DNA of 64,000 bases from Marinobacter caseinilyticus (GTDB lineage Bacteria > Pseudomonadota > Gammaproteobacteria > Pseudomonadales > Oleiphilaceae), in assembly GCF_011074955.1 (NCBI RefSeq), contig NZ_WUQJ01000037.1:1-64000 (forward strand), read 5' to 3'. The position numbers were made by a program, and so were the translations under genes. Every line of letters starts with the position of its first letter. Positions within the stretch are counted from its first letter, which is position 1. The notes beneath the pieces were generated by a model that made no database searches, was not told the origin of the DNA, and saw only the letters and a program-made list of their open reading frames with translations. Positions 17,268 through 26,924 of the stretch are shown here, in pieces.

Positions 17268-18686
17268 ATGGTTTTCTCATCCAATATTTTTCTGTTCCTG
17301 TTTCTGCCGGTCTTCCTCGGGTTGTATTACCTGACGCCGTTCCGGCACCGCTCCTGGATCATCCTGCTGGGCAGCTACGCATTCTATGCCTGGTGGCGGG
17401 TGGATTTCCTGTTGCTGTTCGTGGCCGTCACGATCTGGAACTATCTGATCGGGCTTGGCGTTCATCGTGCTGGCATTGGAACCGCGCGGGCACGCCGTTG
17501 GGTGGCCGTCGGTGTGGCGGGTGACCTCGCCACGCTGGGGTATTTCAAGTACGCCAATTTCGGTGTGGAGAGCTTGAACGAGATCTTTCTGTCGTTGGGC
17601 TACCAGGCGCCGGAACTGGCTCACATCATCTTGCCAATCGGCATTTCGTTTTACATCTTTCAGGCCATTTCCTACGTGGTGGACGTTTACCGGGGCGATA
17701 CCGAACCAACCCGGCGGTTTGTCGATTTTGCCGCTTTTATTGCCTTGTTCCCGCAACTGATTGCCGGCCCGGTGCTGCGCTATAAGGATCTGGCGGATCA
17801 GTTTACCGACCGCACGCATACTCTCGACAAATTTGGCGAGGGGGCAATCCGCTTCATGCAGGGGTTTGTCAAAAAAGTCTTCATCGCGGATTCCATCGCT
17901 CCGCTGGCCGACGGTGCCTTTGCGCTCTCCGATCCGTCCACGGCAGATGCGTGGCTGGGCATCCTGGCCTACACCGCACAGCTCTATTTTGATTTCTCGG
18001 GCTATTCCGACATGGCGATCGGACTGGGTCTGATGATGGGGTTCCGGTTCATGGAAAACTTCAGGCAGCCCTACATCAGCCAAAGCATCACCGAATTCTG
18101 GCGCCGCTGGCACATCAGTTTGTCGAGCTGGTTGCGCGATTACCTCTATATCCCCCTGGGCGGCAATCGCAAGGGCACTTTCGGCACTTACCGGAACCTG
18201 CTGCTGACCATGTTGCTGGGGGGCCTCTGGCACGGTGCCAACTGGACCTTTTTGCTCTGGGGGGCCTGGCACGGGGGGCTGCTGGCCATCGAACGAGCCC
18301 TGGGTATTGGCGCCGGTGCCAGCACCTTTCGGGTCGGTCGCTGGGCGTTGACCTTCCTGTTCATCATGTTGGGCTGGGTCACTTTCCGGGCCACGAGTAT
18401 CGGTGAGGCGTTCAGCTTCTATCAGGCGATGTTCCGTTTCGATGGTTTGAGCCTCAGCGCAGCCTACCTGCAGGACATCCGGGGACTGAACCTGGCCATT
18501 CTGGCGCTCGCTTATCTGGTTGTGCTGATGATGGGGCTGAAAGAACGGCTGACATGGTCGCCTGCTCCGGCATTTGCGGACCGGATGCGGGCGGCGTTGC
18601 CGACGGTACTGGTGCCGGTATTCATGCTGGCGGTTCTCAAGTTGTCGGCGGAAAGCTTCTCGCCATTTCTCTATTTCCAGTTCTGA
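17268..18686 (+). CDS. algI: Alginate O-acetyltransferase membrane subunit AlgI
   Basis: AlgI is an MBOAT-family multi-pass membrane protein that passes acetyl groups across the inner membrane for alginate acetylation. Many hydrophobic segments run through its 472 aa. The conserved FWRRWHISLSSWLRDYLYIPLGGNR block is present, as is the catalytic histidine in LWHGANW, residue 322, the same number as in the Pseudomonas enzyme. The gene begins 2 nt after algG and is followed by algJ and algF. It is somewhat shorter than the Pseudomonas protein at its C-terminus. Confidence 0.95.
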   Translation: MVFSSNIFLFLFLPVFLGLYYLTPFRHRSWIILLGSYAFYAWWRVDFLLLFVAVTIWNYLIGLGVHRAGIGTARARRWVAVGVAGDLATLGYFKYANFGVESLNEIFLSLGYQAPELAHIILPIGISFYIFQAISYVVDVYRGDTEPTRRFVDFAAFIALFPQLIAGPVLRYKDLADQFTDRTHTLDKFGEGAIRFMQGFVKKVFIADSIAPLADGAFALSDPSTADAWLGILAYTAQLYFDFSGYSDMAIGLGLMMGFRFMENFRQPYISQSITEFWRRWHISLSSWLRDYLYIPLGGNRKGTFGTYRNLLLTMLLGGLWHGANWTFLLWGAWHGGLLAIERALGIGAGASTFRVGRWALTFLFIMLGWVTFRATSIGEAFSFYQAMFRFDGLSLSAAYLQDIRGLNLAILALAYLVVLMMGLKERLTWSPAPAFADRMRAALPTVLVPVFMLAVLKLSAESFSPFLYFQF

Positions 18687-18695
18687 GGGAGCCCT

Positions 18696-19847
18696 ATGAC
18701 CACGACATCGAGAAAATTAACTGCCTGCGTTTTCATCCTGCTCGTTCTCGGAGTGGGTCTGCTGTCACTTCAGTCGCTGGGCAATTACGGGGCTCCTGCA
18801 GAACTGGACCCGGTGACCGGTGAACTGGCACGCGACCTCGAGAGCCACTACGACGAAGGATTTCCGGTTCGGGATCTTGGTACCAACGTGTGGGCGGCCA
18901 TCAACTACACCGTGTTCAACGAGGGACGTCCCGGCGTAACGGTCGGTGCACAGGGTTGGTTGTTTACCGACGAAGAGATGTATCTGGGGGCCGAGAGTCC
19001 AGCCATTGTTGACACGAACCTCAAGCGAGTGGGTGCGGTGATTGACCACTTGAATGCGGCAGGTGTGCCGCTGGCCCTTATGGTGGTGCCGTCCAAGGCG
19101 CGCCTGTACGCGAGCAAACTGGGTGGGCATCAACCTGTGCCGGCGATGAAGTCGCTTTATATCCGCTTTCTGGACCGCATGCGGTCGGACCAGGTGCTGG
19201 CGCCTAATTTGTTTCCGGCGCTGGCCCAGGCGCGGGACGAGGGTGCCCAGGTTTTTCTGCGCACGGATACGCACTGGACGCCCAGAGGGGCGGATGTGTT
19301 CGCGCGCCACGCGGCCGGCGAGATCAAGATGGCCTTTGATGACCAGTCCTGGGGCAAGACGGAGTTCGTCACGACGCTCGGTGAAACCCGGCCCCACGAA
19401 GGTGACTTGCTGACTTATCTGCCTCTGGCCCCACTGTTTCCCGAGCTCGGGCCAGCTCCCGACACACTCACTGAGCGTTCGACCTCGATAAAGGATGAAC
19501 GCGGTACCACCGCCCAGAGTCTGTTTGCTGAAACGTCGGCGGACGTGGTGCTGGTGGGCACCAGCTACAGCGCGAATCCACTGTGGGATTTCCCCGGTGC
19601 CCTGAAACGTTACCTCGGCCGTGACCTGATCAATGTCTCGGACGAAGGTCAGGGTCCCTTCCAGCCCATGATCGAGTACCTCCAGTCCGACGAGTTTCAG
19701 GGTCACCCTCCCGAACTTGTGGTCTGGGAATTTCCCGAGCGCTACCTCGCCCAGCCAGTGCAGTCGGAAGACGCATTGGCATGGTTTGGCAAGCCGGAAA
19801 ACCTGTTGGCCGAGGCCCGGAGCCAGAGCCAGCAATCAATCCAATGA
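18696..19847 (+). CDS. algJ: Alginate O-acetyltransferase AlgJ
   Basis: AlgJ is a periplasmic, membrane-anchored SGNH-like acetyl-transfer protein. It has one N-terminal membrane segment (CVFILLVLGVGLLSLQSL) and a catalytic domain with DTHWTP (Asp191, His193) and GTSYS (Ser290) as the triad, with QGWLFTDEEMYLG near residue 90. It is related to AlgX encoded two genes downstream, but is shorter (383 aa) and has no carbohydrate-binding module. It acts with AlgI and AlgF. Confidence 0.93.
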   Translation: MTTTSRKLTACVFILLVLGVGLLSLQSLGNYGAPAELDPVTGELARDLESHYDEGFPVRDLGTNVWAAINYTVFNEGRPGVTVGAQGWLFTDEEMYLGAESPAIVDTNLKRVGAVIDHLNAAGVPLALMVVPSKARLYASKLGGHQPVPAMKSLYIRFLDRMRSDQVLAPNLFPALAQARDEGAQVFLRTDTHWTPRGADVFARHAAGEIKMAFDDQSWGKTEFVTTLGETRPHEGDLLTYLPLAPLFPELGPAPDTLTERSTSIKDERGTTAQSLFAETSADVVLVGTSYSANPLWDFPGALKRYLGRDLINVSDEGQGPFQPMIEYLQSDEFQGHPPELVVWEFPERYLAQPVQSEDALAWFGKPENLLAEARSQSQQSIQ

Positions 19848-19858
19848 GGAGAAATATC

Positions 19859-20506
19859 ATGCAGTTATCAATTAAATCCGCGGTTGCGGTGGTGTTCAGT
19901 CTACTCGTCTCGATGGTTGCCCAGGCAGGGGAAGATGCCCTGTACGCCGCAGAGGCACCGGACGGAGCCACGTTTATCCGTGTGGTGAATGCGGACATCA
20001 GCGGCAGTATTCCGCAGGCGAGTATTGGTGGTAAGGCGATCAAGGACATCGCCCCGATGGATGCAAGCCCATACATTTATCTGCCTGTAGGCACCTACAA
20101 GCTCAGCGTTGGAGAGCGCTCGGCACCGGTCACCATGGAAAAAGACCGTTTCTACACCGCCGTTGTGCTTGCCTCCGGCGAGCTGGAAATTCTGCAGGAC
20201 AAAACCTTCAAGAATCCTAGAAAGGCCTTGGTCTCATTCTACAACCTGACCGACGAAGGAGGGATTGGCCTGAAGACGTCCGACGGCAAAGTGGCGGTGA
20301 TTGACCCACTTGAAGCGCTAAGCGTTGCCAACCGCGAAATCAATGCCGTCAAGTTGTCGCTGGGTGCGTTTTCAGGTGGTGAGGCGATTGCACAAACGCC
20401 GCTGGTCAATTTGCAGCGAGGCAAGGTTTTCAGCTTTTTCATGATCGATGCGGGCGGAAGCCTGAGGTTGTTGGTTGCCGAGAACCGTGTGGATACCTCG
20501 GTCTGA
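19859..20506 (+). CDS. algF: Alginate O-acetylation protein AlgF
   Basis: AlgF (215 aa) is a small periplasmic protein needed for alginate acetylation; it is thought to link AlgJ and AlgX. The N-terminus is a signal peptide (KSAVAVVFSLLVSMVAQAGE). The remainder is beta-rich with no enzymatic motif. I chose ATG 19859, which follows a strong AATGAGGAG site, rather than an in-frame ATG 26 codons earlier inside algJ. The length is practically that of the Pseudomonas protein. Confidence 0.93.
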   Translation: MQLSIKSAVAVVFSLLVSMVAQAGEDALYAAEAPDGATFIRVVNADISGSIPQASIGGKAIKDIAPMDASPYIYLPVGTYKLSVGERSAPVTMEKDRFYTAVVLASGELEILQDKTFKNPRKALVSFYNLTDEGGIGLKTSDGKVAVIDPLEALSVANREINAVKLSLGAFSGGEAIAQTPLVNLQRGKVFSFFMIDAGGSLRLLVAENRVDTSV

Positions 20507-20564
20507 TGGCCCGCTGGGACCACCACGGCAGTCCAAGTCCATGACTCTGACGGAGAAGCTTTCA

Positions 20565-22001
20565 ATGACACGGTTGAGTGCGGTAATGCACCGTTTTGTT
20601 CAATGCACCGGTGGCCTGATGTTGCTGTTGGGCGGTCTCGGTGCCGGGACTGTGACGGCGGCAGAGCTGCCGGAATATTCCGTCGAGTCCCATACCGGTC
20701 TGTGTCCGATGGCCTCTCAGTCCGTTGCCTACGACACCGGTTACCTGAAGAACTTCAACGTTCTGGTGCAGGGGCAGGATGGGTGGTTGTTTCGCTCTGA
20801 GGCGGAATTACCGGAACAGTTCGGGCCCAGTGAGGAAGGGCTGCGTCATTTAGAGCGTTTTGCCCGTTATTTGAAACAGGCCGCAGGCACCGAACTGGTG
20901 CTGGTGTTCCAGCCCACCAAGGGGCTGGTGCATCCGGACAAGTTGCCGGAAAGCTCAGCGGTCACTTTCTCCTGGCCTTATGCCCGAAGCAACTATCTGG
21001 ATGCCCTCGCCAAGTTTCGCCAGGTGGGCCTGGTGGTTCCCGATCTCGGCCCGTTACTGGGCGAACAGGCACAGGAAAACGCCTATTACTTCAAACGGGA
21101 TCACCACTGGACGCCCTACGGTGCCCGGCGTACGGCCCAAATTGTTGCTGATCGGGTGCGTCAGATGTCGACCTATCAATCGCTGTCGCAGCAGGCATTC
21201 ACGACCCGGCGTATTGGCCTGATTCGCAAAGAGGGCTCACTTCAGGACGCTGCCCGTCGAATCTGTGACCAGGCCTGGCCGTCGCAGTACGTGGACGAAT
21301 ACCGGACCGAGCTTGAGGGCGGCCTCTCTGGAGGTGAGGAGAGTGCGCTGTTTGGAGACGAGAGTCTGCCGCCAATTACTCTGGTGGGCACCAGTAACAG
21401 CAAGGGCGCACAGGACTACAACTTTGTTGGTTCGTTGCAGGAGTTTTTGGGTGTGGAAATATTGAACATGGCGGTGGCTGGCGGCAGCTACGACGGCTCC
21501 ATGTTCGAGTATCTGATGTCGGACAGTTTTCGCGAGTCGCCACCGAAAATCATTATCTGGGAAATTCCGGCCTACCACACTCTCGACAGTGGCGAGTTCT
21601 ATCGCCAGATCGTGCCGATGGTGAGCAATGGCTGCGAGGGCCGCGAGCCCGTTTTGCAGAAAACCATGGCGGTGAAAGCGGGCACCAACGAAGTGCTCTA
21701 CAACGGCGGTGGCGAATTTTTGGAACTGCCGAGTGACCAATACCTGGTCGACCTCCAGTTCAGTGACCCGTCGGTGAAAGAAGTAGACGCCTTCATCTGG
21801 TATGTCTTCGGCCGGAAAGACCGGGTCGATCTGGAGTATGGCGCCCGAGTCGAAACCACCGGGCGGTTCATGTTTGAACTGCCGGCCGGCCCGAGCTGGA
21901 ACGAAGAGCTGCTGATGTCTCTGGATCTCGAACTTGAGCCGGCGCAGGTCAGCGAAGGCATGACGGTGACGGCCAAGGTCTGCCGCCGCCAGGACAAATG
22001 A
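20565..22001 (+). CDS. algX: Alginate acetyltransferase AlgX
   Basis: AlgX is the terminal acetyltransferase, which places acetyl groups on mannuronate, and is part of the periplasmic scaffold with AlgK. The SGNH-like domain has the triad Asp179/His181 (RDHHWTPYGA) and Ser277 (VGTSNSKG); a C-terminal beta-rich carbohydrate-binding module follows (from about residue 360). A signal peptide precedes AELPEYSV. ATG 20565 is preferred because GGAG lies 9 nt upstream, giving 478 aa; ATG 20541 is an alternative. In Pseudomonas algX lies between algG and algL; here it follows algF. Confidence 0.94.
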   Translation: MTRLSAVMHRFVQCTGGLMLLLGGLGAGTVTAAELPEYSVESHTGLCPMASQSVAYDTGYLKNFNVLVQGQDGWLFRSEAELPEQFGPSEEGLRHLERFARYLKQAAGTELVLVFQPTKGLVHPDKLPESSAVTFSWPYARSNYLDALAKFRQVGLVVPDLGPLLGEQAQENAYYFKRDHHWTPYGARRTAQIVADRVRQMSTYQSLSQQAFTTRRIGLIRKEGSLQDAARRICDQAWPSQYVDEYRTELEGGLSGGEESALFGDESLPPITLVGTSNSKGAQDYNFVGSLQEFLGVEILNMAVAGGSYDGSMFEYLMSDSFRESPPKIIIWEIPAYHTLDSGEFYRQIVPMVSNGCEGREPVLQKTMAVKAGTNEVLYNGGGEFLELPSDQYLVDLQFSDPSVKEVDAFIWYVFGRKDRVDLEYGARVETTGRFMFELPAGPSWNEELLMSLDLELEPAQVSEGMTVTAKVCRRQDK

Positions 22002-22030
22002 GGTAAACCCACCCGTAATTGGGAGTTGGT

Positions 22031-23209
22031 ATGAGGAACGGAAACACGGACATCTTGGGTGAAGCGGGTCGAATCCTGCTGTCCACGGCCCTGGCCTCCA
22101 CCATGGCAGTGGCTTCGGTCGCAGCTGCGCAATGCCCGGAAGCCGGGCTGCGAGCGCCGGTCGGGTACTACCAGATACCGGAGCGCCGGGATGGCGGGTC
22201 TTACGACTGCGAGGTCGTAGCCCCGCATCAGGGTGATATGAACTTCACCAGTAAATACGAGGGCAGCGACAGCGCCCGTAACGAACTCAATAACGAGGCC
22301 TATCAGGCCTACCGTGAGGCCTCCAAGACAATTCGCAGCTTTGAGAAAACCGTGATCGCCGCCGCCGACGACTATCAGGTCGATGGCGACGGTCCCGAGG
22401 CGCGGGCCTGTGTGCTCGACAACCTGGACGCCTGGGCCCAGGCCGACTCGCTGTTGCCCGACGACATTAACCATGTCGGTCAGGCGGTTCGCAAATGGGC
22501 CCTGGCGGCTGCCGCCAATGCCTATCTTCGCGTCAAGCTGTCCTCGTCGGAATCGGCTTTGGACGCCGCCAGGGGCGAGCGCATTGAGCGCTGGTTAAGC
22601 CAGGTCGCCGATGCGGCGCGTGGGTACTACTCCGATCGCGAACCCCGAAAGGTCAATAATCACGACTACTGGGCGGCCTGGGCGGTCATGACGGCGGCGG
22701 TGGCGACCGGGGACTGTTCTAACTGGGACTGGTCTCTGGGCAAGTTTGACGACGCCATGCACCAGATCAGCTCCGACGGCTACCTGCCGAAAGAACTCAG
22801 CCGGGAGGACCGAGCGTTGGAGTACCTCAACTACGCCATGCAGCCGCTCACCCTGATCGCCGTCTTTGCCGAGGTCAACGGCGTCCCGATTCAGGATCGG
22901 TATGGCGACGCCTTCGAGTCGCTGACCCGAAATGTGGTGGCGGGGCTGGACGATTCCTCCGCGATTGAGGCGATCACCGGTTATCCACAGATAACCGATG
23001 GTCTGCGCACGCCTTGGGGGCTCGCCTGGATGCGTCCTTGGGCAGAAGTCTGGGGCGACCGTGCGGGGATGTCCGGGTTCCTGGCGGCGTACGGGCCGGT
23101 CAAGAGCACCAGACTTGGTGGCGATATCGAGTTCCTGTACCGGATTGATCCGCGCTGGCCAACCGGTCAGGAACCCCGTCCTCCTGAAAATGTACGCATT
23201 GATTATTAG
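22031..23209 (+). CDS. algL: Periplasmic alginate lyase AlgL
   Basis: AlgL degrades alginate that strays into the periplasm by beta-elimination. The product (392 aa from ATG 22031, GGGAG upstream) has a signal peptide ending SVAAAQC, then the all-alpha lyase domain with the key motif NNHDYW (residues 209-214), which supplies the catalytic Asn and His of polysaccharide lyase family 5. KFDDAMHQI and DGYLPKELSR are further family segments. It is followed by a 99-nt gap to algA that still lacks an obvious terminator. Confidence 0.95.
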   Translation: MRNGNTDILGEAGRILLSTALASTMAVASVAAAQCPEAGLRAPVGYYQIPERRDGGSYDCEVVAPHQGDMNFTSKYEGSDSARNELNNEAYQAYREASKTIRSFEKTVIAAADDYQVDGDGPEARACVLDNLDAWAQADSLLPDDINHVGQAVRKWALAAAANAYLRVKLSSSESALDAARGERIERWLSQVADAARGYYSDREPRKVNNHDYWAAWAVMTAAVATGDCSNWDWSLGKFDDAMHQISSDGYLPKELSREDRALEYLNYAMQPLTLIAVFAEVNGVPIQDRYGDAFESLTRNVVAGLDDSSAIEAITGYPQITDGLRTPWGLAWMRPWAEVWGDRAGMSGFLAAYGPVKSTRLGGDIEFLYRIDPRWPTGQEPRPPENVRIDY

Positions 23210-23308
23210 ATGGACCCAGTCAATGGCGGGCGTGCCAAGGCACGTCGGTCCCAGCCCCCGGATAATTTTTTCTGTGGGCTCAACCAAGCGAGTGAAAGGA
23301 GCAGGATT

Positions 23309-24775
23309 ATGATTCCAGTCATATTGTCAGGCGGTTCCGGTTCGCGGCTCTGGCCGCTGTCCCGTCAGGCCTACCCTAAACAGTTTCTGCCGTTGCTAAG
23401 TGAGCACAGCATGTTTCAACAGACCCTGGCCCGGCTTCCACAGGAAGACGTGGAAGCGCCGATCGTGGTCGCTAATAATGAACATCGGTTCCTCGTCAAA
23501 GAGCAGCTGGACGCCATTGGCCTGGAGCCTCAATCCATTTTGCTGGAGCCTTTCGGGCGGAATACGGCCCCAGCCGTCGCCATGGCAGCAATCCAGATAG
23601 CCCGGAAGGATCCGTCCAGCATTATGCTGGTGTTGCCGGCGGACCACGCCATTGGCCAGACGGAGCCATTCCACGAAGCCATTGCCAAAGGCCTCAAGGT
23701 TGCCAAAGACGGTGCTCTGGTTTTGTTTGGCACAACGCCGGACCGGCCCGAAACCGGTTATGGCTATATCTCTGCCGCCAGCAGTGAGGATAATCCAACC
23801 GCCCCGAGACCGGTGCGCAAATTTATTGAGAAACCCGACGAGGCGAAAGCGCGTCGCTTGCTGGACGAAGGGGGGTACTACTGGAACAGCGGCATGTTTA
23901 TGTTCCGGGCCGATGCTTACCTGCGGGAGCTCAAAAAGCACAGCCGCGATATTTACGACACGGTGCTGCTGGCGTCCCGAAATCTGGAAAAGGACCTTGG
24001 CTTTGACCGGATTCCGGCCGAGATTTTTGAACACTGCCCCGACGATTCCATTGACTACGCGGTCATGGAAAAAACCCATCGCGCCACCCTGGTGCCGTTG
24101 GATGCCGCCTGGAGTGACGTGGGCGCCTGGTCGTCAATCTGGGACATCAGCGACAAGGATGAGCATAGCAACGCCGTGTACGGCGATGCCTGCCTTGAGG
24201 ACAGCTCCGGTTGCCTGATTCACGCACCGGAAAAACTGGTGGCCCTGGTGGGCGTGGACGACCTGGTGATTGTGGATACCAAGGACGCCTTGATGGTGGC
24301 GCACCGGGACCGGGTGCAGGAGGTCAAGGGTGTGGTCCAGCGGCTGAAAGCGGAACAGCGCCCGGAAGCCCGTATTCACCGGGAGGTATTTCGGCCCTGG
24401 GGAAGTTACGACAGTATCGATACCGGGAATCGCTTCCAGGTCAAACGCATCACGGTGAATCCGGGCGAACGGTTATCGCTTCAGAAGCATCACCATCGGG
24501 CAGAGCACTGGATTATTGTGCGTGGCACCGCTGAAGTGTCCCGGGACGACGAAACCTTTTTGTTGTCGGAGAACGAGTCCACCTATATCCCGATCGGATC
24601 GGTGCATCGCCTGTTCAATCCCGGAAAGATTGCACTGGAACTGATCGAGGTCCAGTCGGGAGCGTACCTGGGCGAGGACGACATCGAGCGCCTGGACGAC
24701 CGCTATGGCCGCACCGAGCCGGCCCAGGAAAAGGAAGAACCAGAAGACATCCCGGTCATGGTTAGCCGGGCTTGA
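23309..24775 (+). CDS. algA: Bifunctional mannose-6-P isomerase / mannose-1-P guanylyltransferase AlgA
   Basis: AlgA makes mannose-6-phosphate from fructose-6-phosphate and later GDP-mannose from mannose-1-phosphate. The N-terminal nucleotidyltransferase has LSGGSGSRLWPLSR and FIEKPDE; the C-terminal cupin domain of the isomerase has RPWGSYDSID, LQKHHHRAEHW and YIPIGSVHRLFNPG. The start at ATG 23309 is preceded by AAAGGAG, and the protein is 488 aa. Together with the adjacent algC it supplies the GDP-mannose used by AlgD. Confidence 0.96.
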   Translation: MIPVILSGGSGSRLWPLSRQAYPKQFLPLLSEHSMFQQTLARLPQEDVEAPIVVANNEHRFLVKEQLDAIGLEPQSILLEPFGRNTAPAVAMAAIQIARKDPSSIMLVLPADHAIGQTEPFHEAIAKGLKVAKDGALVLFGTTPDRPETGYGYISAASSEDNPTAPRPVRKFIEKPDEAKARRLLDEGGYYWNSGMFMFRADAYLRELKKHSRDIYDTVLLASRNLEKDLGFDRIPAEIFEHCPDDSIDYAVMEKTHRATLVPLDAAWSDVGAWSSIWDISDKDEHSNAVYGDACLEDSSGCLIHAPEKLVALVGVDDLVIVDTKDALMVAHRDRVQEVKGVVQRLKAEQRPEARIHREVFRPWGSYDSIDTGNRFQVKRITVNPGERLSLQKHHHRAEHWIIVRGTAEVSRDDETFLLSENESTYIPIGSVHRLFNPGKIALELIEVQSGAYLGEDDIERLDDRYGRTEPAQEKEEPEDIPVMVSRA

Positions 24776-24849
24776 TGTGTCGCAGGCCGATGGTCCGGAT
24801 TCCGCGCCATCGGCCTGCCCAAGCTTCCAGAACTGACAGGAGAACGCTG

Positions 24850-26235
24850 GTGGATTTTAACTGTTTCAAAGCCTATGACATTCGTGGCCGTGTGCCGGAC
24901 CAACTGAATTCCGAAATGGCAGAGCGCATCGGGCGGGCGTACGTGGCGGTTACCGGAGCCCGCAAAATCGCGGTCGGCTATGACATCCGCCTGTCCAGTC
25001 CGCAAATTGCCGATGCCTTGAATCGTGGCCTGATGGCGGCCGGGGCCGAGGTCCACAGCATCGGGTTGTGCGGTACCGAGCAGATCTATTTCGCGACCAG
25101 TCATTACCGGCTGGATGGCGGCATCATGGTCACGGCCAGCCACAATCCCAAGGATTATAATGGCATGAAAATGGTCGGCCCCGGTGCTCGGCCGATCAGC
25201 TCTGACAATGGCCTGATCGATATTCGCGAGGGCGCAAAGAGTGTTTTACCACCGGCGTCGACGCCGGGTTCCCTGCAACGTCTGGACGTAACCCGGGCCT
25301 ACGTGGACCACCTGCTCGGTTATGTGAACCCGGAACATCTCCGGCCATTGCGCATCGTGGTGAATGCCGGGAACGGCGGTGCCGGGGCGGTGATTGATGC
25401 CCTCGAGCCCCACCTCCCGTTCGAATTTCACAAGGTGCATCACCAGCCGGACGGCAGCTTTCCCAATGGCGTGCCCAATCCGTTATTGCAGGAAAATCGT
25501 GTCGCAACGTCCACCGCGGTGATCGACGGCCGCGCCGACATGGGCATTGCCTGGGACGGGGATTACGATCGATGTTTCTTCTTTGACGAGCAGGGCCGTT
25601 TCATAGAGGGCTACTATCTTGTCGGCTTGCTCGCGGATCAGTTCTTGCGTAAGCACAATGGCGGCAAGGTGATTCACGACCCCCGCCTGGTTTGGAACAC
25701 CCGGGAGCTGGTGTCAGGCGCCAAGGGAATCGCCATCGAGAGCAAGACCGGCCACGCGTTCATCAAGCAGCGGATGAGAGAGGAAGATGCGGTATACGGC
25801 GGTGAAATGAGTGCCCACCACTACTTCCGGGATTTCGCCTACTGCGACAGTGGCATGATTCCCTGGCTGCTTGTGGCTGAACGGCTATGCCGGTCCGGCC
25901 AGACCCTGTCCTCCCTGATTGATGCCCGTATTGAGGCGTTTCCCGCCAGTGGTGAGATCAATCGCACCGTGGCTGACCCGACAGTGGTGATCAAGGCCAT
26001 CGAAACCCTCTATCAGCAAGAGGCACTGTCGGTGAACCACATCGACGGCTTGAGCATGGAGTTCAAGGCATGGCGATTCAATCTGCGACTGTCGAACACG
26101 GAGCCGGTCATCCGGTTGAATGTTGAGAGTCGTGGTGACCGGGCGTTAATGGAAGAGCGAACGGAGGCTTTGCTGGGTCAGGTCGAGGCGCTCTCGCAAC
26201 CTCGTGCAGACCAACGTAAAGCAGTGACCTTGTAG
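24850..26235 (+). CDS. algC: Phosphomannomutase/phosphoglucomutase AlgC
   Basis: The product interconverts mannose-6-phosphate and mannose-1-phosphate (and probably the glucose phosphates). Motifs run in the expected order: catalytic Ser97 in TASHNPKDYNGMKM, metal-binding DGDYDR (Asp236, 238, 240), sugar-specificity GEMSAHHYF and phosphate-binding RLSNTEP. The start is GTG 24850 with AGGAG 8 nt before it; the protein is 461 aa. In P. aeruginosa algC lies outside the alginate operon, whereas here it is the last gene of the run. It has a close paralogue at 36988-38343. Confidence 0.93.
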   Translation: MDFNCFKAYDIRGRVPDQLNSEMAERIGRAYVAVTGARKIAVGYDIRLSSPQIADALNRGLMAAGAEVHSIGLCGTEQIYFATSHYRLDGGIMVTASHNPKDYNGMKMVGPGARPISSDNGLIDIREGAKSVLPPASTPGSLQRLDVTRAYVDHLLGYVNPEHLRPLRIVVNAGNGGAGAVIDALEPHLPFEFHKVHHQPDGSFPNGVPNPLLQENRVATSTAVIDGRADMGIAWDGDYDRCFFFDEQGRFIEGYYLVGLLADQFLRKHNGGKVIHDPRLVWNTRELVSGAKGIAIESKTGHAFIKQRMREEDAVYGGEMSAHHYFRDFAYCDSGMIPWLLVAERLCRSGQTLSSLIDARIEAFPASGEINRTVADPTVVIKAIETLYQQEALSVNHIDGLSMEFKAWRFNLRLSNTEPVIRLNVESRGDRALMEERTEALLGQVEALSQPRADQRKAVTL

Positions 26236-26564
26236 CAAAGTGCACGCGGCGCAGGGCCTGTCCGGCGGAGGCTGGGGCCTTGCCCATGCCGACGACGTGC
26301 TGAGCCGTCGTGCCAAGCCTCGGTCTGCCTTGGGCATGGCTGCCGCCCCTTCCCGGATATTTCCGAATCAATCCGCACGCTGACGTATCGCCGACGGTGG
26401 CGACGCAAATCCCGACGTTTCGTTGGTGTTCAGAACCCTGTTGTTGGTGCCGGTGGCCAGGGTGTTGACCCTGACTGCGTTGGGCACCGTGGGATTTTTG
26501 GATTGGTGTCGAGCCGTGAGTATGCGCTAGTGTTGTGACCTACTGACACTGAGAGTGGGCTGAC
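26236..26564. other. GC-rich intergenic region after the alginate operon
   Basis: No gene is visible. The first 110 bp is rich in short complementary words (ACGACG...CGTCGT at about 26294-26315, and near-mirror CTTGCCCATG/CTTGGGCATG segments) and may fold as an extended RNA structure at the 3' end of the operon. There is no T-tract terminator. The second half should hold the promoter of the CidA/LrgA-like gene. Confidence 0.45.
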
Positions 26565-26924
26565 ATGTCAATGCTGCGTGGCTTTTTGATTCTGCTTCTT
26601 TTTTTTCTGTTCGGCGAAGCCATGCGTGGGCTCTTTGTGCTGCCGGTCAGCGGCGGCGTTCTGGGTATGATGGCCATGACACTCACCCTTATGGTGTCGG
26701 GCCATGTCGGTGATGATCTGGCCTCGGCAAGCCGGGCCCTGATTTCGGTGCTGGTATTGCTGATCATGCCCGGAGTGGTTGGTGTGTTCTTTACCGCCGA
26801 CCAGTTCCAGGGCCAGTGGCTGGCCGTGGCTGCCGCACTCCTGCTTGGTTCCTTCCTGAGTGTGCTGACGACCCTGCTGCTGATGAGGAGCCTGGTTCGC
26901 ACGTCGGCGGTCTCGGGCAAATGA
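26565..26924 (+). CDS. CidA/LrgA-family membrane protein
   Basis: A 119-aa protein with four hydrophobic segments and the family's LPVSGGVLGM block. CidA/LrgA proteins are holin-like and form a pair with a LrgB/CidB partner; in bacteria they influence murein hydrolase activity and have been linked to export of small organic molecules. The gene overlaps the downstream lrgB-like gene by 4 nt (ATGA), so the two are translated together. Which of CidA or LrgA it is cannot be decided. Confidence 0.85.
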   Translation: MSMLRGFLILLLFFLFGEAMRGLFVLPVSGGVLGMMAMTLTLMVSGHVGDDLASASRALISVLVLLIMPGVVGVFFTADQFQGQWLAVAAALLLGSFLSVLTTLLLMRSLVRTSAVSGK

